From Burkholderia sp. SRS-W-2-2016 (GTDB taxonomy: Bacteria > Pseudomonadota > Gammaproteobacteria > Burkholderiales > Burkholderiaceae): a stretch of DNA of 64,000 nt. The notes beneath the pieces are model-generated. The model was not told where the DNA came from. It saw nothing but the letters and a program-made list of their open reading frames with translations, and made no database searches. A program made the position numbers and the translations under genes. Below are positions 1 through 9,012 of the stretch, piece by piece (positions within the stretch are counted from its first letter, which is position 1; the number at the start of each line of letters is the position of its first letter). Location of the stretch: assembly GCF_001931485.1 (NCBI RefSeq), contig NZ_MSDV01000021.1:124001-188000 (forward strand), written 5' to 3'.

Positions 1-1
1 A

Positions 2-886
2 TTGATGGCCGAGCGCAGCGTCACGCGCGCCGCGCAGCGGCTGTTTCTCGGCCAGCCGGCGATGAGCGGCGCGCTCAAGCGGCTGCGCGAGACCTTCGGC
101 GACGAACTGTTCGTTCGCACTCCGCAAGGGATGACGCCGACGCCGCGCGCGCTCGAACTCGCGCGGCAGATCGAGCCGTTCCTGCAATCGCTGCATCAGG
201 CGCTCACGCAGCCGGCCGTGTTCGAGCCCGCGCACGCGCAGCGTGTGTTCCGCATCGGCCTGAGCGATTCGTTGGAAGTCCTGTTGATGCCGGAGATCAT
301 GGCGCGGCTGGCCGAGCGCGCGCCCGGCGTGAAACTGATCGCCCGCACCACCGATTCGACCCGCGCCGCCGCGATGCTCGACGACGGCACGATCGAACTC
401 GCGCTCGGCGTATTCCGCGAGTGCGTGCCGTGGCAGCGGCGGCTGCCGCTGTTCGCGTGGCGCTTCGTCAGCGTGTACAACCCGCGCCTCGTGAAAACGC
501 GGCGCAAGCAGCTATCGATGGAAGAGTTTCTGCGCCATCGCCATATCCTCACGTCGTTCAGCGCGGGGCTGCATGGCTTCATCGACGAACGGCTGGAAAT
601 GCAGGGTCTGCAACGCGAGGTGGTGTTTTCCAGTTCGAACTTCGCGACCAGTCCGTTCATCGTGCAACGCACGGCGGCGATCGCGACGATGCCGGATTTC
701 ATCGGCCGCGTGTGGCGCGATACGCTCGGTCTCGCGATGAGTCCGCTGCCGTTCGACGTACCGGGCTATGAAGTGTCGGCAATGTGGGCCGCCGCGCACG
801 ATCAGGACCCAGCCCTCGCGTGGCTCAGGCGCGAATTCGCGGACGCGTTCGGCACCGGCGGCGACGCCGCGAATGCGGCTTCCTGA
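2..886 (+). CDS. LysR-family transcriptional regulator, 5' end cut by the window
   Basis: The reading frame is open from the first bases and enters in the middle of a LysR winged helix-turn-helix: the visible part starts with the recognition region (SVTRAAQRL...GALKRLRE) and runs through the linker into a substrate-binding domain ending in a short polar tail. A typical LysR start would lie about 20 codons further left, so the gene is partial and the methionine at the edge is not its true start. The binding domain resembles the NodD/PcpR/LinR branch (FRIGLSDSLEVLLMPEI). No divergent partner is visible because the upstream side is missing, so the regulated gene is unknown. Confidence 0.85.
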   Translation: MMAERSVTRAAQRLFLGQPAMSGALKRLRETFGDELFVRTPQGMTPTPRALELARQIEPFLQSLHQALTQPAVFEPAHAQRVFRIGLSDSLEVLLMPEIMARLAERAPGVKLIARTTDSTRAAAMLDDGTIELALGVFRECVPWQRRLPLFAWRFVSVYNPRLVKTRRKQLSMEEFLRHRHILTSFSAGLHGFIDERLEMQGLQREVVFSSSNFATSPFIVQRTAAIATMPDFIGRVWRDTLGLAMSPLPFDVPGYEVSAMWAAAHDQDPALAWLRREFADAFGTGGDAANAAS

Positions 887-966
887 CAGCCGCGTGTGCT
901 ACGTTTGCAAGTCACGCCCGCGCTACCGCTTCGCTCGCGCTCCATTTACGCCAGGAGGGATTTCAG

Positions 967-1368
967 ATGACTCGCATCGCTAAAGGCACCTTCATCGTTT
1001 CGATGCAACCGCTGCCGTTCGACAACGCGGAAGACGAAGCGAAACTCGGCCGCATGTCGATCGACAAGCAGATTTCCGGCGACCTCGTCGCGACCACCCA
1101 GGGGCAAATGCTGAGCGCGATGACCGACGTGAAAGGCTCGGCCGGCTACGTCGCGATCGAACAGGTGAGCGGCACGCTCGCGGGCAAGCAAGGCAGCTTC
1201 GTTTTGCAGCATAGCGGCACGATGAAGCGCGGCGCGTCTTCGCTGGCCGTGACGGTCGTGCCGGATTCGGGCACCGGCGAGCTGACCGGGATCGAGGGCG
1301 AATTCGGAATCGAGATCGTGAACGGCGCGCATTCGTACGAGTTTGCTTATCGACTGCCAGGCGATTGA
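967..1368 (+). CDS. DUF3224 family protein
   Basis: A 133-residue soluble protein without signal peptide or membrane segment. Its pattern (KGTF.V...P...DKQISGDL, SAGYVAIEQVSGTLAGKQGSFVLQHSGTM, PDSGTGEL.GI.G.F.I) fits the DUF3224 family, small beta-barrel proteins related to allene-oxide-cyclase-like folds; the function is unknown. I chose the ATG at 967 because AGGAGG at 953-958 lies 8 bases upstream; an open extension to 784 has no support. It follows the LysR gene by about 80 bases on the same strand, so co-transcription is possible. Confidence 0.8.
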   Translation: MTRIAKGTFIVSMQPLPFDNAEDEAKLGRMSIDKQISGDLVATTQGQMLSAMTDVKGSAGYVAIEQVSGTLAGKQGSFVLQHSGTMKRGASSLAVTVVPDSGTGELTGIEGEFGIEIVNGAHSYEFAYRLPGD

Positions 1369-1405
1369 AGCGTCGCCGCGCGGCCGCTCGTTCGACGCGC
1401 CGCGC

Positions 1406-2248
1406 TCATAACCCGAGACAAACCGCGCCGCTCGCGATCACCACGCACGCGAGCCAGCGCCTCGCGCTGACCGTTTCGCCGAGAAACATCCGCCCGATCA
1501 GCACCGCGAACACCACGCTCGTCTCGCGCAACGCCGACACCGAGCCCATCGCGCCCGCCTGCAACGCCCAGATCACGATCCCGTATGCGGCGTACGACAC
1601 GAGGCCGCCGGCGAGCGATGTCCCTATCGCCAGCGGCGTTTCGCGCAGCGGCGTCCAGAACGCCGCGACGCCGCGTTTCGCGATGAACAGCACCGGCATC
1701 AGCCAGTAGAACAGGAACATCCACGCGGTATAGGTGAGCGCCGCGCCGCCGGACAGCCGCACGCCGATCCCATCGATCACCGTATAGACGGCGATCGTCG
1801 CGCCGGTGACCAGGGCCGCCATCCCCACCGCGGGCGAGATTCGGCCTTTCTGCCACGCCAGCGCGATGATCCCGCCCGACACCATCACGATACCGAGCGC
1901 ATGCAACGCGCCGATCGGCTCGTGCGCGAACAGCGCGGCGCCGAGCGTGACCAGCAGCGGCGACGAACCGCGCGCGATCGGATACGCCTGGCCGAGGTCG
2001 CTGCGCTGATACGCGCGCACGAGACTCACGTTGTAGACGATATGCACGAGCCCCGACGCAACGATGTACGGCCACGCGGCGGCGGGAGGCAACGGCAGAC
2101 GCATCACGATGACGGTGGACAGCGCCGCGATCGCGACGCTCATCCACGTCATCGACAGAAAGCGGTCGCGGTTGCCGTGCAACAGCGCATTCCAGCTCGC
2201 GTGCAGCAACGCGGCAAAGAGAACGACACCGCCGGTGTAGGTGAACAT
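1406..2248 (-). CDS. EamA/DMT-family membrane transporter
   Basis: A 280-residue, very hydrophobic protein with about ten membrane segments and two EamA repeats, the layout of drug/metabolite transporters. Conserved features such as HASWNALLHGNRDR near the N-terminus and QRSDLGQAYPIARGSSPLLV in the first repeat match this family. The substrate cannot be told; amino-acid or metabolite export is common when such a gene sits behind an Lrp regulator, as here (gap of 48 bases, same strand). It reads convergently to the DUF3224 gene. Confidence 0.85.
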   Translation of the reverse strand: MFTYTGGVVLFAALLHASWNALLHGNRDRFLSMTWMSVAIAALSTVIVMRLPLPPAAAWPYIVASGLVHIVYNVSLVRAYQRSDLGQAYPIARGSSPLLVTLGAALFAHEPIGALHALGIVMVSGGIIALAWQKGRISPAVGMAALVTGATIAVYTVIDGIGVRLSGGAALTYTAWMFLFYWLMPVLFIAKRGVAAFWTPLRETPLAIGTSLAGGLVSYAAYGIVIWALQAGAMGSVSALRETSVVFAVLIGRMFLGETVSARRWLACVVIASGAVCLGL

Positions 2249-2296
2249 AGGGCGAGAACTGTCGGGAAAGGTTGACGCGCGGCGCGCGGCGCGGCG

Positions 2297-2773
2297 CTAG
2301 GCGGGCTTGTTCGCGAGATCCAGCACCGAGCCGTCGCGCTTGAGAGTCGCGAGCACGATGCTCGAATTGATCGACATCACGCCCGCCGTGCGATGCAGCC
2401 GGTTCATCACGAAGTCGGAGAAGTGATCGAGACTGCGCGCGCGCACCGTCAGCACATAGTTCGACGCGCCCGTGACGACCTGCGCCGACACCACCTCCGG
2501 CCACGCCTGCAACGCGTTGACGAACTTGTCGTGCCATTCCTCGACGTCCGGGCGCATCGACACGTGCACCAGCGCCTCGAACTCCACGCCGATGCGCCTG
2601 GGCGAAATCACGCACCGGTAGCCCTCGATGTACCCCTCTTCCTCGAGCAGCTTCACGCGCCGCAGACACGCGGACGGCGACAGCGCGACCGCATTCGCGA
2701 GGTCCTGATTACTGATGCGCCCGTCGTTTTCCAACTGGCGGAGGATGCGCAAATCCGTGCGATCGAGATTCAT
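2297..2773 (-). CDS. Lrp/AsnC-family transcriptional regulator
   Basis: A 158-residue regulator with an N-terminal helix-turn-helix (LDRTDLRILRQLENDGRIS, then LSPSACLRRVKLLEEEGYI) and a C-terminal RAM/ligand-binding domain (VVSAQVVTGASNYVLTVRA). Length and motifs are standard for Lrp/AsnC. The frame extends to 2821, but I take the ATG at 2773, which begins right at the conserved MNLDRTDLRILR; neither start has a strong Shine-Dalgarno site. It is followed on the same strand by the EamA transporter and is divergent from an amino-acid permease, so amino-acid responsive control of one or both is likely. Confidence 0.85.
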   Translation of the reverse strand: MNLDRTDLRILRQLENDGRISNQDLANAVALSPSACLRRVKLLEEEGYIEGYRCVISPRRIGVEFEALVHVSMRPDVEEWHDKFVNALQAWPEVVSAQVVTGASNYVLTVRARSLDHFSDFVMNRLHRTAGVMSINSSIVLATLKRDGSVLDLANKPA

Positions 2774-3102
2774 GATGAAGATTCTGCCGTTTTCAGGATA
2801 CGGATTCGCAGACTCTACCATGATCGATTCGTGTCAAGCACGATATCCGAAGCACATTTCAATTTGACGTCGATAACATGCCGCCACAGACGTCGAAATG
2901 CAGCCGTACCGCGCAGCCACCTCGCCGTAACCCTGGCTCGCTAGCCGGGTATCAAAAGCGGACTCGATGCGCGACGTCAACGCGATCGCCGGCAACAGCG
3001 GCAAGCGCTACACCGGCGTGCTGGTCGGTGTTAAAACATCGGCCCGCGTTTCGCAGCAAGCAAGACGCATCCAGCATCAGAAAAGCTTGGAGGAGATATT
3101 CG
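2774..3102. other. Divergent intergenic region between lrp-like gene and permease
   Basis: About 330 bases without a convincing gene. It must hold the promoters of the Lrp regulator (leftward) and of the permease (rightward). GGAGGAG at 3089-3095 is the permease ribosome binding site. An open frame running into the permease from 2878 has atypical Ser/Arg/Thr-rich composition and no ribosome binding site, so I treat it as untranslated leader. I could not identify an operator with confidence. Confidence 0.5.
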
Positions 3103-4542
3103 ATGAGTTCCGAAGGACAATTTCAGCAAATCGCCGCGCGTGAAGCCGGCCTACGCCGCACATTGACGGCGCGCCAGATGTCGATGATCGCGATCGGCGG
3201 TGCGATCGGCACGGGCCTGTTTCTCGGCAGCGGCTTCGCGATCAGCTTCGCCGGACCGAGCGTGCTGATCAGCTACGGAATCGGCGCGCTGATCTCGTTG
3301 CTGCTGATGGGGTGCCTGGCGGAGATGACCGTCGCGCATCCGACCTCGGGGTCGTTCGGCGCGTATGCCGAACACTACGTGAGCCCGTGGGCCGGCTTTC
3401 TGGTGCGCTATTCGTACTGGGCGTGCATCGTGCTCGCGGTCGGCACCGAAGTGACCGCGATCGCGCTTTATATGAAGTTCTGGTTTCCGGCGGTGCCGGG
3501 ATGGATGTGGATCATCGGCTTCTCGGCGGTGCTGGTGCTCGTCAATGCGCTGAGCGTCGATGTGTTCGGTTCGGTCGAGTACTGGTTCTCGGTGATCAAG
3601 ATCACCGCGATCGTCGCGTTCCTCGTGATCGGCTCGTACGTGGTGTTCGTCAATCCGTCGCTGTCCGCGGTTCCGACCGCCGATGCCGGCGCGACGGTCG
3701 CGGGCTTTCATCATTACGTCGATCACGGCGGCTTCTTTCCGAAAGGGCTGTGGGGGATGTGGGTCGCGGTGATCGTGTCGATCTTCAGCTACCTGAGCAT
3801 CGAAATGATCGCGGTCGCCGCGGGCGAAGCGGAAGACCCCGAGCGCGCGGTCACCCGTGCGTTCCGTTCGACGATCGTGCGGCTGGTGCTGTTCTATCTG
3901 GGCACGATGGCGCTGATGCTGGCGATCGTGCCGTGGACCGAGGCCGGTCACGACGAAAGCCCGTTCGTGAAGATGATGGTCGCGGTGCATCTGCCGGGCG
4001 CGGCCGGCGTGATCAACTTCGTCGTGCTGGTGGCGGCGCTGTCGGCGATGAACAGCCAGTTGTACATCACCACCCGGATGATGTTCAGTCTCGCGCGCGC
4101 CGGCCATGCGCCGCGCCGCCTCGGCGAACTCAATCGACGCGGTGTGCCGTTCAGCGCGCTGCTGCTGTCGACCGCGGGTATCGCGATCGCGACGGTGGTC
4201 AGCGTGCTGTATCCGAACGCGTCGTTCACGATCATGATGGCGATCGCGATGTTCGGGGCGATGTTCACGTGGATGATGATCTTCGTCACGCACTACTTCT
4301 TCCGCCGCCGCCGCGCGGCGAGCGGCGCGCCCGCGAGCAATTTCCGCATGCCGGGCTTTCCGCTGGGGACACTGCTCGGCGCCGGCCTGATGCTCGCGAT
4401 CATGGTGACGACGTACTTCACTCCCGAGTTTCACATGACGCTGCTGTTCGGCGTGCCGTTCCTGATCGTGCTGAGCGTGATGTATTTCGCGCGCTACCGT
4501 CATCAGCCGACTGTCGCGCAGGCTGGGCGCGCGTCGCAGTAA
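3103..4542 (+). CDS. Amino-acid permease, APC superfamily (AAT family)
   Basis: A 479-residue protein with about twelve membrane segments. The N-terminal block (LTARQMSMIAIGGAIGTGLF) is the unwound TM1 substrate-binding region typical of AAT-family permeases such as CycA, GabP and ProY. The start at 3103 is set by GGAGGAG eight bases upstream. It probably imports a neutral amino acid or GABA by proton symport at the inner membrane, but the exact substrate is not readable. An intrinsic terminator follows at 4586, so it is a single-gene unit, divergent from an Lrp/AsnC regulator that may control it. Confidence 0.85.
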   Translation: MSSEGQFQQIAAREAGLRRTLTARQMSMIAIGGAIGTGLFLGSGFAISFAGPSVLISYGIGALISLLLMGCLAEMTVAHPTSGSFGAYAEHYVSPWAGFLVRYSYWACIVLAVGTEVTAIALYMKFWFPAVPGWMWIIGFSAVLVLVNALSVDVFGSVEYWFSVIKITAIVAFLVIGSYVVFVNPSLSAVPTADAGATVAGFHHYVDHGGFFPKGLWGMWVAVIVSIFSYLSIEMIAVAAGEAEDPERAVTRAFRSTIVRLVLFYLGTMALMLAIVPWTEAGHDESPFVKMMVAVHLPGAAGVINFVVLVAALSAMNSQLYITTRMMFSLARAGHAPRRLGELNRRGVPFSALLLSTAGIAIATVVSVLYPNASFTIMMAIAMFGAMFTWMMIFVTHYFFRRRRAASGAPASNFRMPGFPLGTLLGAGLMLAIMVTTYFTPEFHMTLLFGVPFLIVLSVMYFARYRHQPTVAQAGRASQ

Positions 4543-4585
4543 ACGCTGTCGATCAACCGCTCCGATCGCACTGAAATCCTTGCCG

Positions 4586-4628
4586 CTATGCCCGGTTCAT
4601 TCACCGGGCATAGCTTTCGTTATTTTTG
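4586..4628 (+). terminator. Intrinsic terminator after the permease
   Basis: A perfect 11-base-pair inverted repeat (4586-4596 with 4603-4613), six-base loop, followed by a T-rich tract (ctttcgttattttt). Confidence 0.8.
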
Positions 4629-4784
4629 AGATAAGGAAAACCCTGGTCCGCCCCCGATTATGCTCAATCGACTTTCCGGGCTCGCAAACGTTTGCCGATA
4701 ATACGGCGCGCATTCAAACGCGGGTCGTCAGCGGATGCATTGCTGCGAAAGCTTTTGCGCATCTATTAAAACGGAGAGAGAAAA

Positions 4785-6323
4785 ATGAAGGGAAAAACAT
4801 CGAGGGTTCTGGCCGCATCGGCCTTGTATCTGAGCGCGCTCACCAGCGCCTGCGCGACCGGCGTCTACGCGCCCTATGCGGACATGACGGCCTGGCCGAC
4901 TCCACAGCTCGACGTGATCGGCGTGCAGAACGGCATCCAGCAGTTCACGATGGCCTTCGTGGTCGCCGCCGGCAGCAAGCAGTGCGTGCCGTCGTGGGGC
5001 GGCGTGCAGAACATCGGCTCGGCCTATAGCTCCGACCTGCTCACGTCGCTGTCGACCTCGCTGACGAACTACCGGGCCAAGGGCGGCGAAGTGGCGATCT
5101 CGTTCGGCGGCGCCAACGGCACGCCGCTGATGCAGGCCTGCTCGACCGCGTCCGCGCTGCAAAGCGCGTATCAGACCGTGATCGACAGCTACTCGGTGAC
5201 CCATCTCGACTTCGACATCGAAGGCGCGTCGCAGGAAGACAGCGCGGCGATCACCCGCAACTTCCAGGCGGTGCAGGCGTTGCAGAGCGCGGCAACCGCG
5301 AAAGGCACGACGCTGCACGTGACGCTGACGCTGCCGGTGATGCCGACCGGCCTGACTCAGGACGGCATCGACATTCTGAACTCGGCGATCTCCAACAAGG
5401 TGACGTTCGACGCGATCAACGTGATGGCGATGGACTACGGCAGCGCATCGATCGAGATGGGCACCGCGGCCACCCAGGCGGCTTCTTCGCTGTATTCGCA
5501 GCTCGACACCGCGTTCAAGTCGGCCGGCCAGACCAAGACCGACGCGCAGCTGTGGCAGATGGTCGGCGTCACGCCGATGATCGGCATGAACGACGTGCAG
5601 GGCGAAACCTTCACGCTCGCCGACGCGCAAACGCTGCTGAACCTCGCGCGCAGCGACGGCTTCGGTCTGCTGAGCAACTGGTCGGTGGGCCGCGACCAGT
5701 CGTGCCCGAACAACGGCAAGTACACCGCGTCGGATTGCTCGGGCATCGTGCAGACGCCGTATGCGTTCGCGACGATCTTCGAACAGCTCAACGGCTACTG
5801 GGGTAAGGGCGTGACGAAGGACGCGTCGTACGCGGGCGGCTCGAGCAGCAGCTCCAGCGGCAGCAACTCGGGCAGCTCGGGCAGCTCGGGCAGCTCGGGC
5901 AGCTCGGGTAGCTCGTCGAGCGGTTCGTCGGGTAGCAGCTCGTCCGGCAGCGGTTCGTCGAGCAGCGGTTCGAGCGGCAGCGCGAGCTCCGGGTCGTCCG
6001 GCTCGGGCAGCACCGGCGCGACGGGCGGCACCACCACCACGCCGGTGTCCGGCGCGGCATGGTCGGCGACGCAGATCTATACCGCCGGCATGACCGTCAC
6101 GTATCAAGGCTCGACGTACAAGGCGCAATGGTGGACCCAGGGCGAAGTGCCGGGACAGGCAGCGGTGTGGCAGCAGACCGCCGGCGCGACCCCGACGTGG
6201 TCGTCGACGATGGCCTACACCGGCGGCTCGTGCGTGATGTACCAGAGCGCGAAGTACTGCGCGAAGTGGTGGACCCAGGGCGACCTGCCGAGCAGCGGCG
6301 GAGTGTGGGTCAAGCAGAACTGA
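4785..6323 (+). CDS. Secreted GH18 chitinase with two C-terminal CBM5/12 chitin-binding modules
   Basis: A 512-residue exported enzyme that should hydrolyse beta-1,4 links in chitin. Order: signal peptide (about 1-25; a Cys at 23 is a poor lipobox), GH18 barrel (about 27-345) with SFGG at 106-109 and LDFDIEG at 141-147, where Glu146 is the expected acid/base, and MAMDYG at 214-219; a Ser/Gly linker (about 351-412); then two CBM5/12-like modules (about 425-470 and 471-512), each with the aromatic K/QWWTQG motif. Start chosen for GGAGAGAG just upstream. It stands alone between two terminators. It belongs to the bacterial GH18 group with short barrels; fungal or insect chitin is the likely target. 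Confidence 0.92.
   Translation: MKGKTSRVLAASALYLSALTSACATGVYAPYADMTAWPTPQLDVIGVQNGIQQFTMAFVVAAGSKQCVPSWGGVQNIGSAYSSDLLTSLSTSLTNYRAKGGEVAISFGGANGTPLMQACSTASALQSAYQTVIDSYSVTHLDFDIEGASQEDSAAITRNFQAVQALQSAATAKGTTLHVTLTLPVMPTGLTQDGIDILNSAISNKVTFDAINVMAMDYGSASIEMGTAATQAASSLYSQLDTAFKSAGQTKTDAQLWQMVGVTPMIGMNDVQGETFTLADAQTLLNLARSDGFGLLSNWSVGRDQSCPNNGKYTASDCSGIVQTPYAFATIFEQLNGYWGKGVTKDASYAGGSSSSSSGSNSGSSGSSGSSGSSGSSSSGSSGSSSSGSGSSSSGSSGSASSGSSGSGSTGATGGTTTTPVSGAAWSATQIYTAGMTVTYQGSTYKAQWWTQGEVPGQAAVWQQTAGATPTWSSTMAYTGGSCVMYQSAKYCAKWWTQGDLPSSGGVWVKQN
5871..5915 (+). repeat. 9-bp tandem repeat coding the Ser/Gly linker of the chitinase
   Basis: Five head-to-tail copies of ggcagctcg (the fifth with one change) encode Gly-Ser-Ser units in the interdomain linker. 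The repeat is in frame, so slippage would alter linker length without breaking the gene. Confidence 0.85.
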
Positions 6324-6375
6324 GCACGACCGGTGTGAGCGCAATACGCGCACGCACACGATTGCTTGTATAACG

Positions 6376-6411
6376 ACGGCCGCCGGGGTGAAACCGGCGG
6401 CCGTTGTATTT
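6376..6411 (+). terminator. Intrinsic terminator after the chitinase
   Basis: Perfect 11-base-pair GC-rich stem (6376-6386 with 6394-6404) around a seven-base loop, then tgtattt. Confidence 0.75.
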
Positions 6412-6890
6412 CAACGCTCCACGCGAAGCCGCCGCGGCGCTCGCTCGACACTTCGTGCCGCGCGATCTGAATGTGGCGCGCTTTTGTCCGATATTCATCA
6501 GGTCCGGGCAAATCGCGTGACCTACACTGGTTTTCGCCATGCGACTTTGCGGCATGGCTCGACTCACGAAGTCACCCTCGCGCGGACTTGCGCGCACCTC
6601 TTCTGTACGCGTCCGCGAACCCCTGCCGCAATACGCCGGCCGGGTGAAAGCGTTTCGTCGCTCATTACTTCGGCCCATCCGCGAGTTCTCTCGCCGCGCC
6701 TTTCGGGAACAGCCGGCCGCTCCGCTGGCCGCTCGTCCTCTCCCCGCTGTGTTTCGACGCGGCGATGCCCGCCGGCATCGCGGCCCTTCCCTTTCATTGC
6801 GTGGATTCGAATCAGGCGCGAGGCCCTGTAACCGGGCTGCGGCTGCACGCCGCCAGATCGCGCGTCTGAGTCGCCAACAAGGAGATGATG
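6412..6890. other. Intergenic region upstream of a secreted unknown protein
   Basis: About 480 bases without a supportable gene. Several open frames cross it but they lack ribosome binding sites and have shadow-like, Arg-rich composition. The ribosome binding site AAGGAG at 6879-6884 belongs to the next gene. The long leader could carry distant regulation, but I recognise no riboswitch or operator. Confidence 0.4.
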
Positions 6891-7484
6891 ATGAACATCC
6901 GTTATTTAGGCATCCTGTCGGCGACCGCCGCAGTGGTGCTGCTGTCGTTCAGTGGCGCAGTACAAGCCGGCGGTGGCCGCGGCGGTGACGGCGGCGGCAC
7001 CTGCTCGACGGCCACGCTCAATGGCGCGTATGGCTTTATCGGTCACGGAGAAATTCTCGGCCTGCTCGATCCGAGCAACATGCTGCATCCGTTCACCACC
7101 CCGTCGATTCTCGATGACGTCGCGCTCATTTCGTTCGACGGCAAAGGCACCTTCACCCGCACCGATTTCGGCAGTATCAACGGCGTGCCGAAAGGCGGCG
7201 ATACCGGCTTCAATCCGTTTCAAAGCGGCACTTACACGGTGAATGCGGATTGCACCGGCACGATGTCGGTGGTCTATACGGCGGGGGGCTCGGTGCCGGC
7301 CAATGTCGAAACCGATCTGAACATCGTGATCGTCGACGACGGCACGCAGATCGAGTCGGTGGTGTATCGGGCGTCGGTTCCGTTTGCACAGTCGGCGCCC
7401 GGCTATAGCTGCTCGATGAACTGCGTGCAGGGGGTGCAGGAAAGCTTCGAAGGCAAGAAGGTTTCGGTGCATGGGTTCAGGTAG
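6891..7484 (+). CDS. Secreted protein of unknown function
   Basis: A 197-residue exported protein: signal peptide of about 25 residues ending VQAGG, a Gly-rich stretch, then a beta-rich domain starting CSTATLNGAYGF with further repeats of the kind ISFDGKGTFTRTDFG and SGTYTVNADCTGTM. This pattern recurs in uncharacterised proteobacterial secreted proteins; four cysteines could form disulfides. Three in-frame ATGs overlap the ribosome binding site; I chose 6891 because it leaves six bases after GGAG. It is a single-gene unit flanked by terminators. Function not known. Confidence 0.75.
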   Translation: MNIRYLGILSATAAVVLLSFSGAVQAGGGRGGDGGGTCSTATLNGAYGFIGHGEILGLLDPSNMLHPFTTPSILDDVALISFDGKGTFTRTDFGSINGVPKGGDTGFNPFQSGTYTVNADCTGTMSVVYTAGGSVPANVETDLNIVIVDDGTQIESVVYRASVPFAQSAPGYSCSMNCVQGVQESFEGKKVSVHGFR

Positions 7485-7505
7485 GCGCTGCAGCGTGAAA
7501 CGACG

Positions 7506-7546
7506 CCGGCCGCCGGAGTGATGATCCGGCGGCCGGTTCGTGTTTT
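7506..7546 (+). terminator. Intrinsic terminator after the secreted unknown protein
   Basis: Perfect 12-base-pair stem (7506-7517 with 7525-7536), seven-base loop, then ttcgtgtttt. It separates this gene from the convergent MFS gene. Confidence 0.75.
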
Positions 7547-7592
7547 CAGGTTGCGTGTTTCAGTTTGCGCGTTTCACGTGGTCGGGCAACCG

Positions 7593-8903
7593 TCAATGCC
7601 CATGCCGCTCCTCCACTCCCACCGGCGCGCGCCGCGTCTGCCGGCTCAGCATCAACGTCACCACCGCCGACACCGCCAACGTCGCACCGACCACATACAA
7701 CCCCGCCGCATAACCGCCGGTCACGTTCTTGAGCCAGCCGATCGCAAACGGTCCGACGAAGCCGCCCAGGTTACCCACCGAATTGATCATCGCGATCCCG
7801 GCAGCGGCGCCCGCTCCGGACAGGAACATGCTCGGCATCGCCCACAACGGCGCCTTCGCCGCGCTGATGCCGATATTCACGATCACCAGCGCCAGCACGA
7901 TCATCAACGCGGTCGTTGCGTTGCCGGCGAACAGGAAACCGACGCAAGCCAATACACACGGAATCACCACGTGCCACGTGCGTTCCTCGGTACGGTCCGA
8001 GTGCTTCGCCCACAACACCATCGCGATCACCGCGAGCACGCTCGGCACACCGGCGAGCAAGCCCGTTTCGAACGACCCGAAACCATACTGACGAATGATC
8101 AACGGCGCCCACAAGCCGAGCGTATACAGCCCCGCCGACGTGCCGAAGTAGATCAGCGCCAACGCCAGCACCCGCGGATCGCGCAACGCACTAAGCGCGC
8201 CGGCCGTGTGCCCGGTATGCGCCTGGCGCGCATCGGCCTCGCTCCTGAGCTTCGCGATCAGCCACTCGCGCTCGTCCGGCTGCAGCCACTGCGCTTGCGC
8301 GGGCTTGTCGGTCAGATACTTGAGCACGAAGAAGCCGAGCACGATCGCCGGCACCGCTTCGATGATGTACAGCAACTGCCAGTCGGCGAGGCCGGCGATC
8401 GGCGGCAGCTTCATGATCGCGCCGGACAACGGCGAGCCGATCGCGGTCGAGATCGGCGCGGCGGCCATGAACCACGCGGCCGCGACCGCGCGCTGACGGG
8501 TCGGAAACCACAGGCTCAGATACAGGATGATGCCGGGAAAGAAGCCCGCTTCCGCGACGCCGAGAATGAAGCGCAGCGCGTAAAAGCTGTTCGGCCCGAC
8601 CACGAACGCGGACGCGAGCGACACGATCCCCCACGACACCATCACGCGCGCAATCCAGCGGCGCGCGCCGACCTTGTGCAGGATCAGGTTCGACGGCACT
8701 TCGAACAGAAAGTAGCCGATGAAGAACAGCCCGCCGCCCAGTCCGAACGCGGTCGGCGAAAGACCGATCGCCTTGTTCATCGTGAGCGCGGCAAAGCCGA
8801 CGTTCACGCGATCGAGAAAGCTCACGAAATACAGCAGCATCACGAACGGGATGATCCGCAGCATCAGCTTGCGGGACACCCGGGTTTCGAGTTCGGAAGT
8901 CAT
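7593..8903 (-). CDS. MFS transporter, anion:cation symporter type, probable tartrate/dicarboxylate importer
   Basis: A 436-residue protein with twelve membrane segments. Signatures such as YFVSFLDRVNVGFAALTMNKAIGLSPTAFG (split over TM1 and the first loop) and GYFLFEVPSNLILHKVGARRW match the ACS family (TtuB tartrate, phthalate and hexuronate carriers). AGGAGGAG sits five bases upstream of the ATG. It lies 109 bases downstream of the tartrate/D-malate dehydrogenase gene on the same strand, so tartrate, D-malate or a related hydroxy-dicarboxylate is the probable cargo. This assignment rests on context. Confidence 0.85.
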   Translation of the reverse strand: MTSELETRVSRKLMLRIIPFVMLLYFVSFLDRVNVGFAALTMNKAIGLSPTAFGLGGGLFFIGYFLFEVPSNLILHKVGARRWIARVMVSWGIVSLASAFVVGPNSFYALRFILGVAEAGFFPGIILYLSLWFPTRQRAVAAAWFMAAAPISTAIGSPLSGAIMKLPPIAGLADWQLLYIIEAVPAIVLGFFVLKYLTDKPAQAQWLQPDEREWLIAKLRSEADARQAHTGHTAGALSALRDPRVLALALIYFGTSAGLYTLGLWAPLIIRQYGFGSFETGLLAGVPSVLAVIAMVLWAKHSDRTEERTWHVVIPCVLACVGFLFAGNATTALMIVLALVIVNIGISAAKAPLWAMPSMFLSGAGAAAGIAMINSVGNLGGFVGPFAIGWLKNVTGGYAAGLYVVGATLAVSAVVTLMLSRQTRRAPVGVEERHGH

Positions 8904-9012
8904 TGTCTCCTCCTGCGGCGCGCGGCGCGAAACGCCGCGCGCAAGCTTGACGCCGGCCGTCGTTGGGCCGTGCTGATCAGATGAGGTGGGTGCGGCGCGA
9001 GCGCGCCGCCGC

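Noticed and set aside
2774..3102. N-terminal extension of the amino-acid permease from 2878
   Set aside because: No ribosome binding site, unlike-family composition, and a clear GGAGGAG before the ATG at 3103.
5840..6000. Repeats that could suggest a CRISPR-like array
   Set aside because: Units are 9 bp, contiguous, in frame and encode a Gly/Ser linker; no spacers and no cas genes.
4728..6359. A long minus-strand open frame opposite the chitinase
   Set aside because: Shadow of the chitinase gene; low-complexity Arg/Ala content, and the linker repeat explains its repetitive part.
6412..6890. Open frames of about 150 codons upstream of the secreted unknown protein
   Set aside because: No ribosome binding site, Arg/Ser-rich composition and overlapping frames on both strands; judged non-coding.
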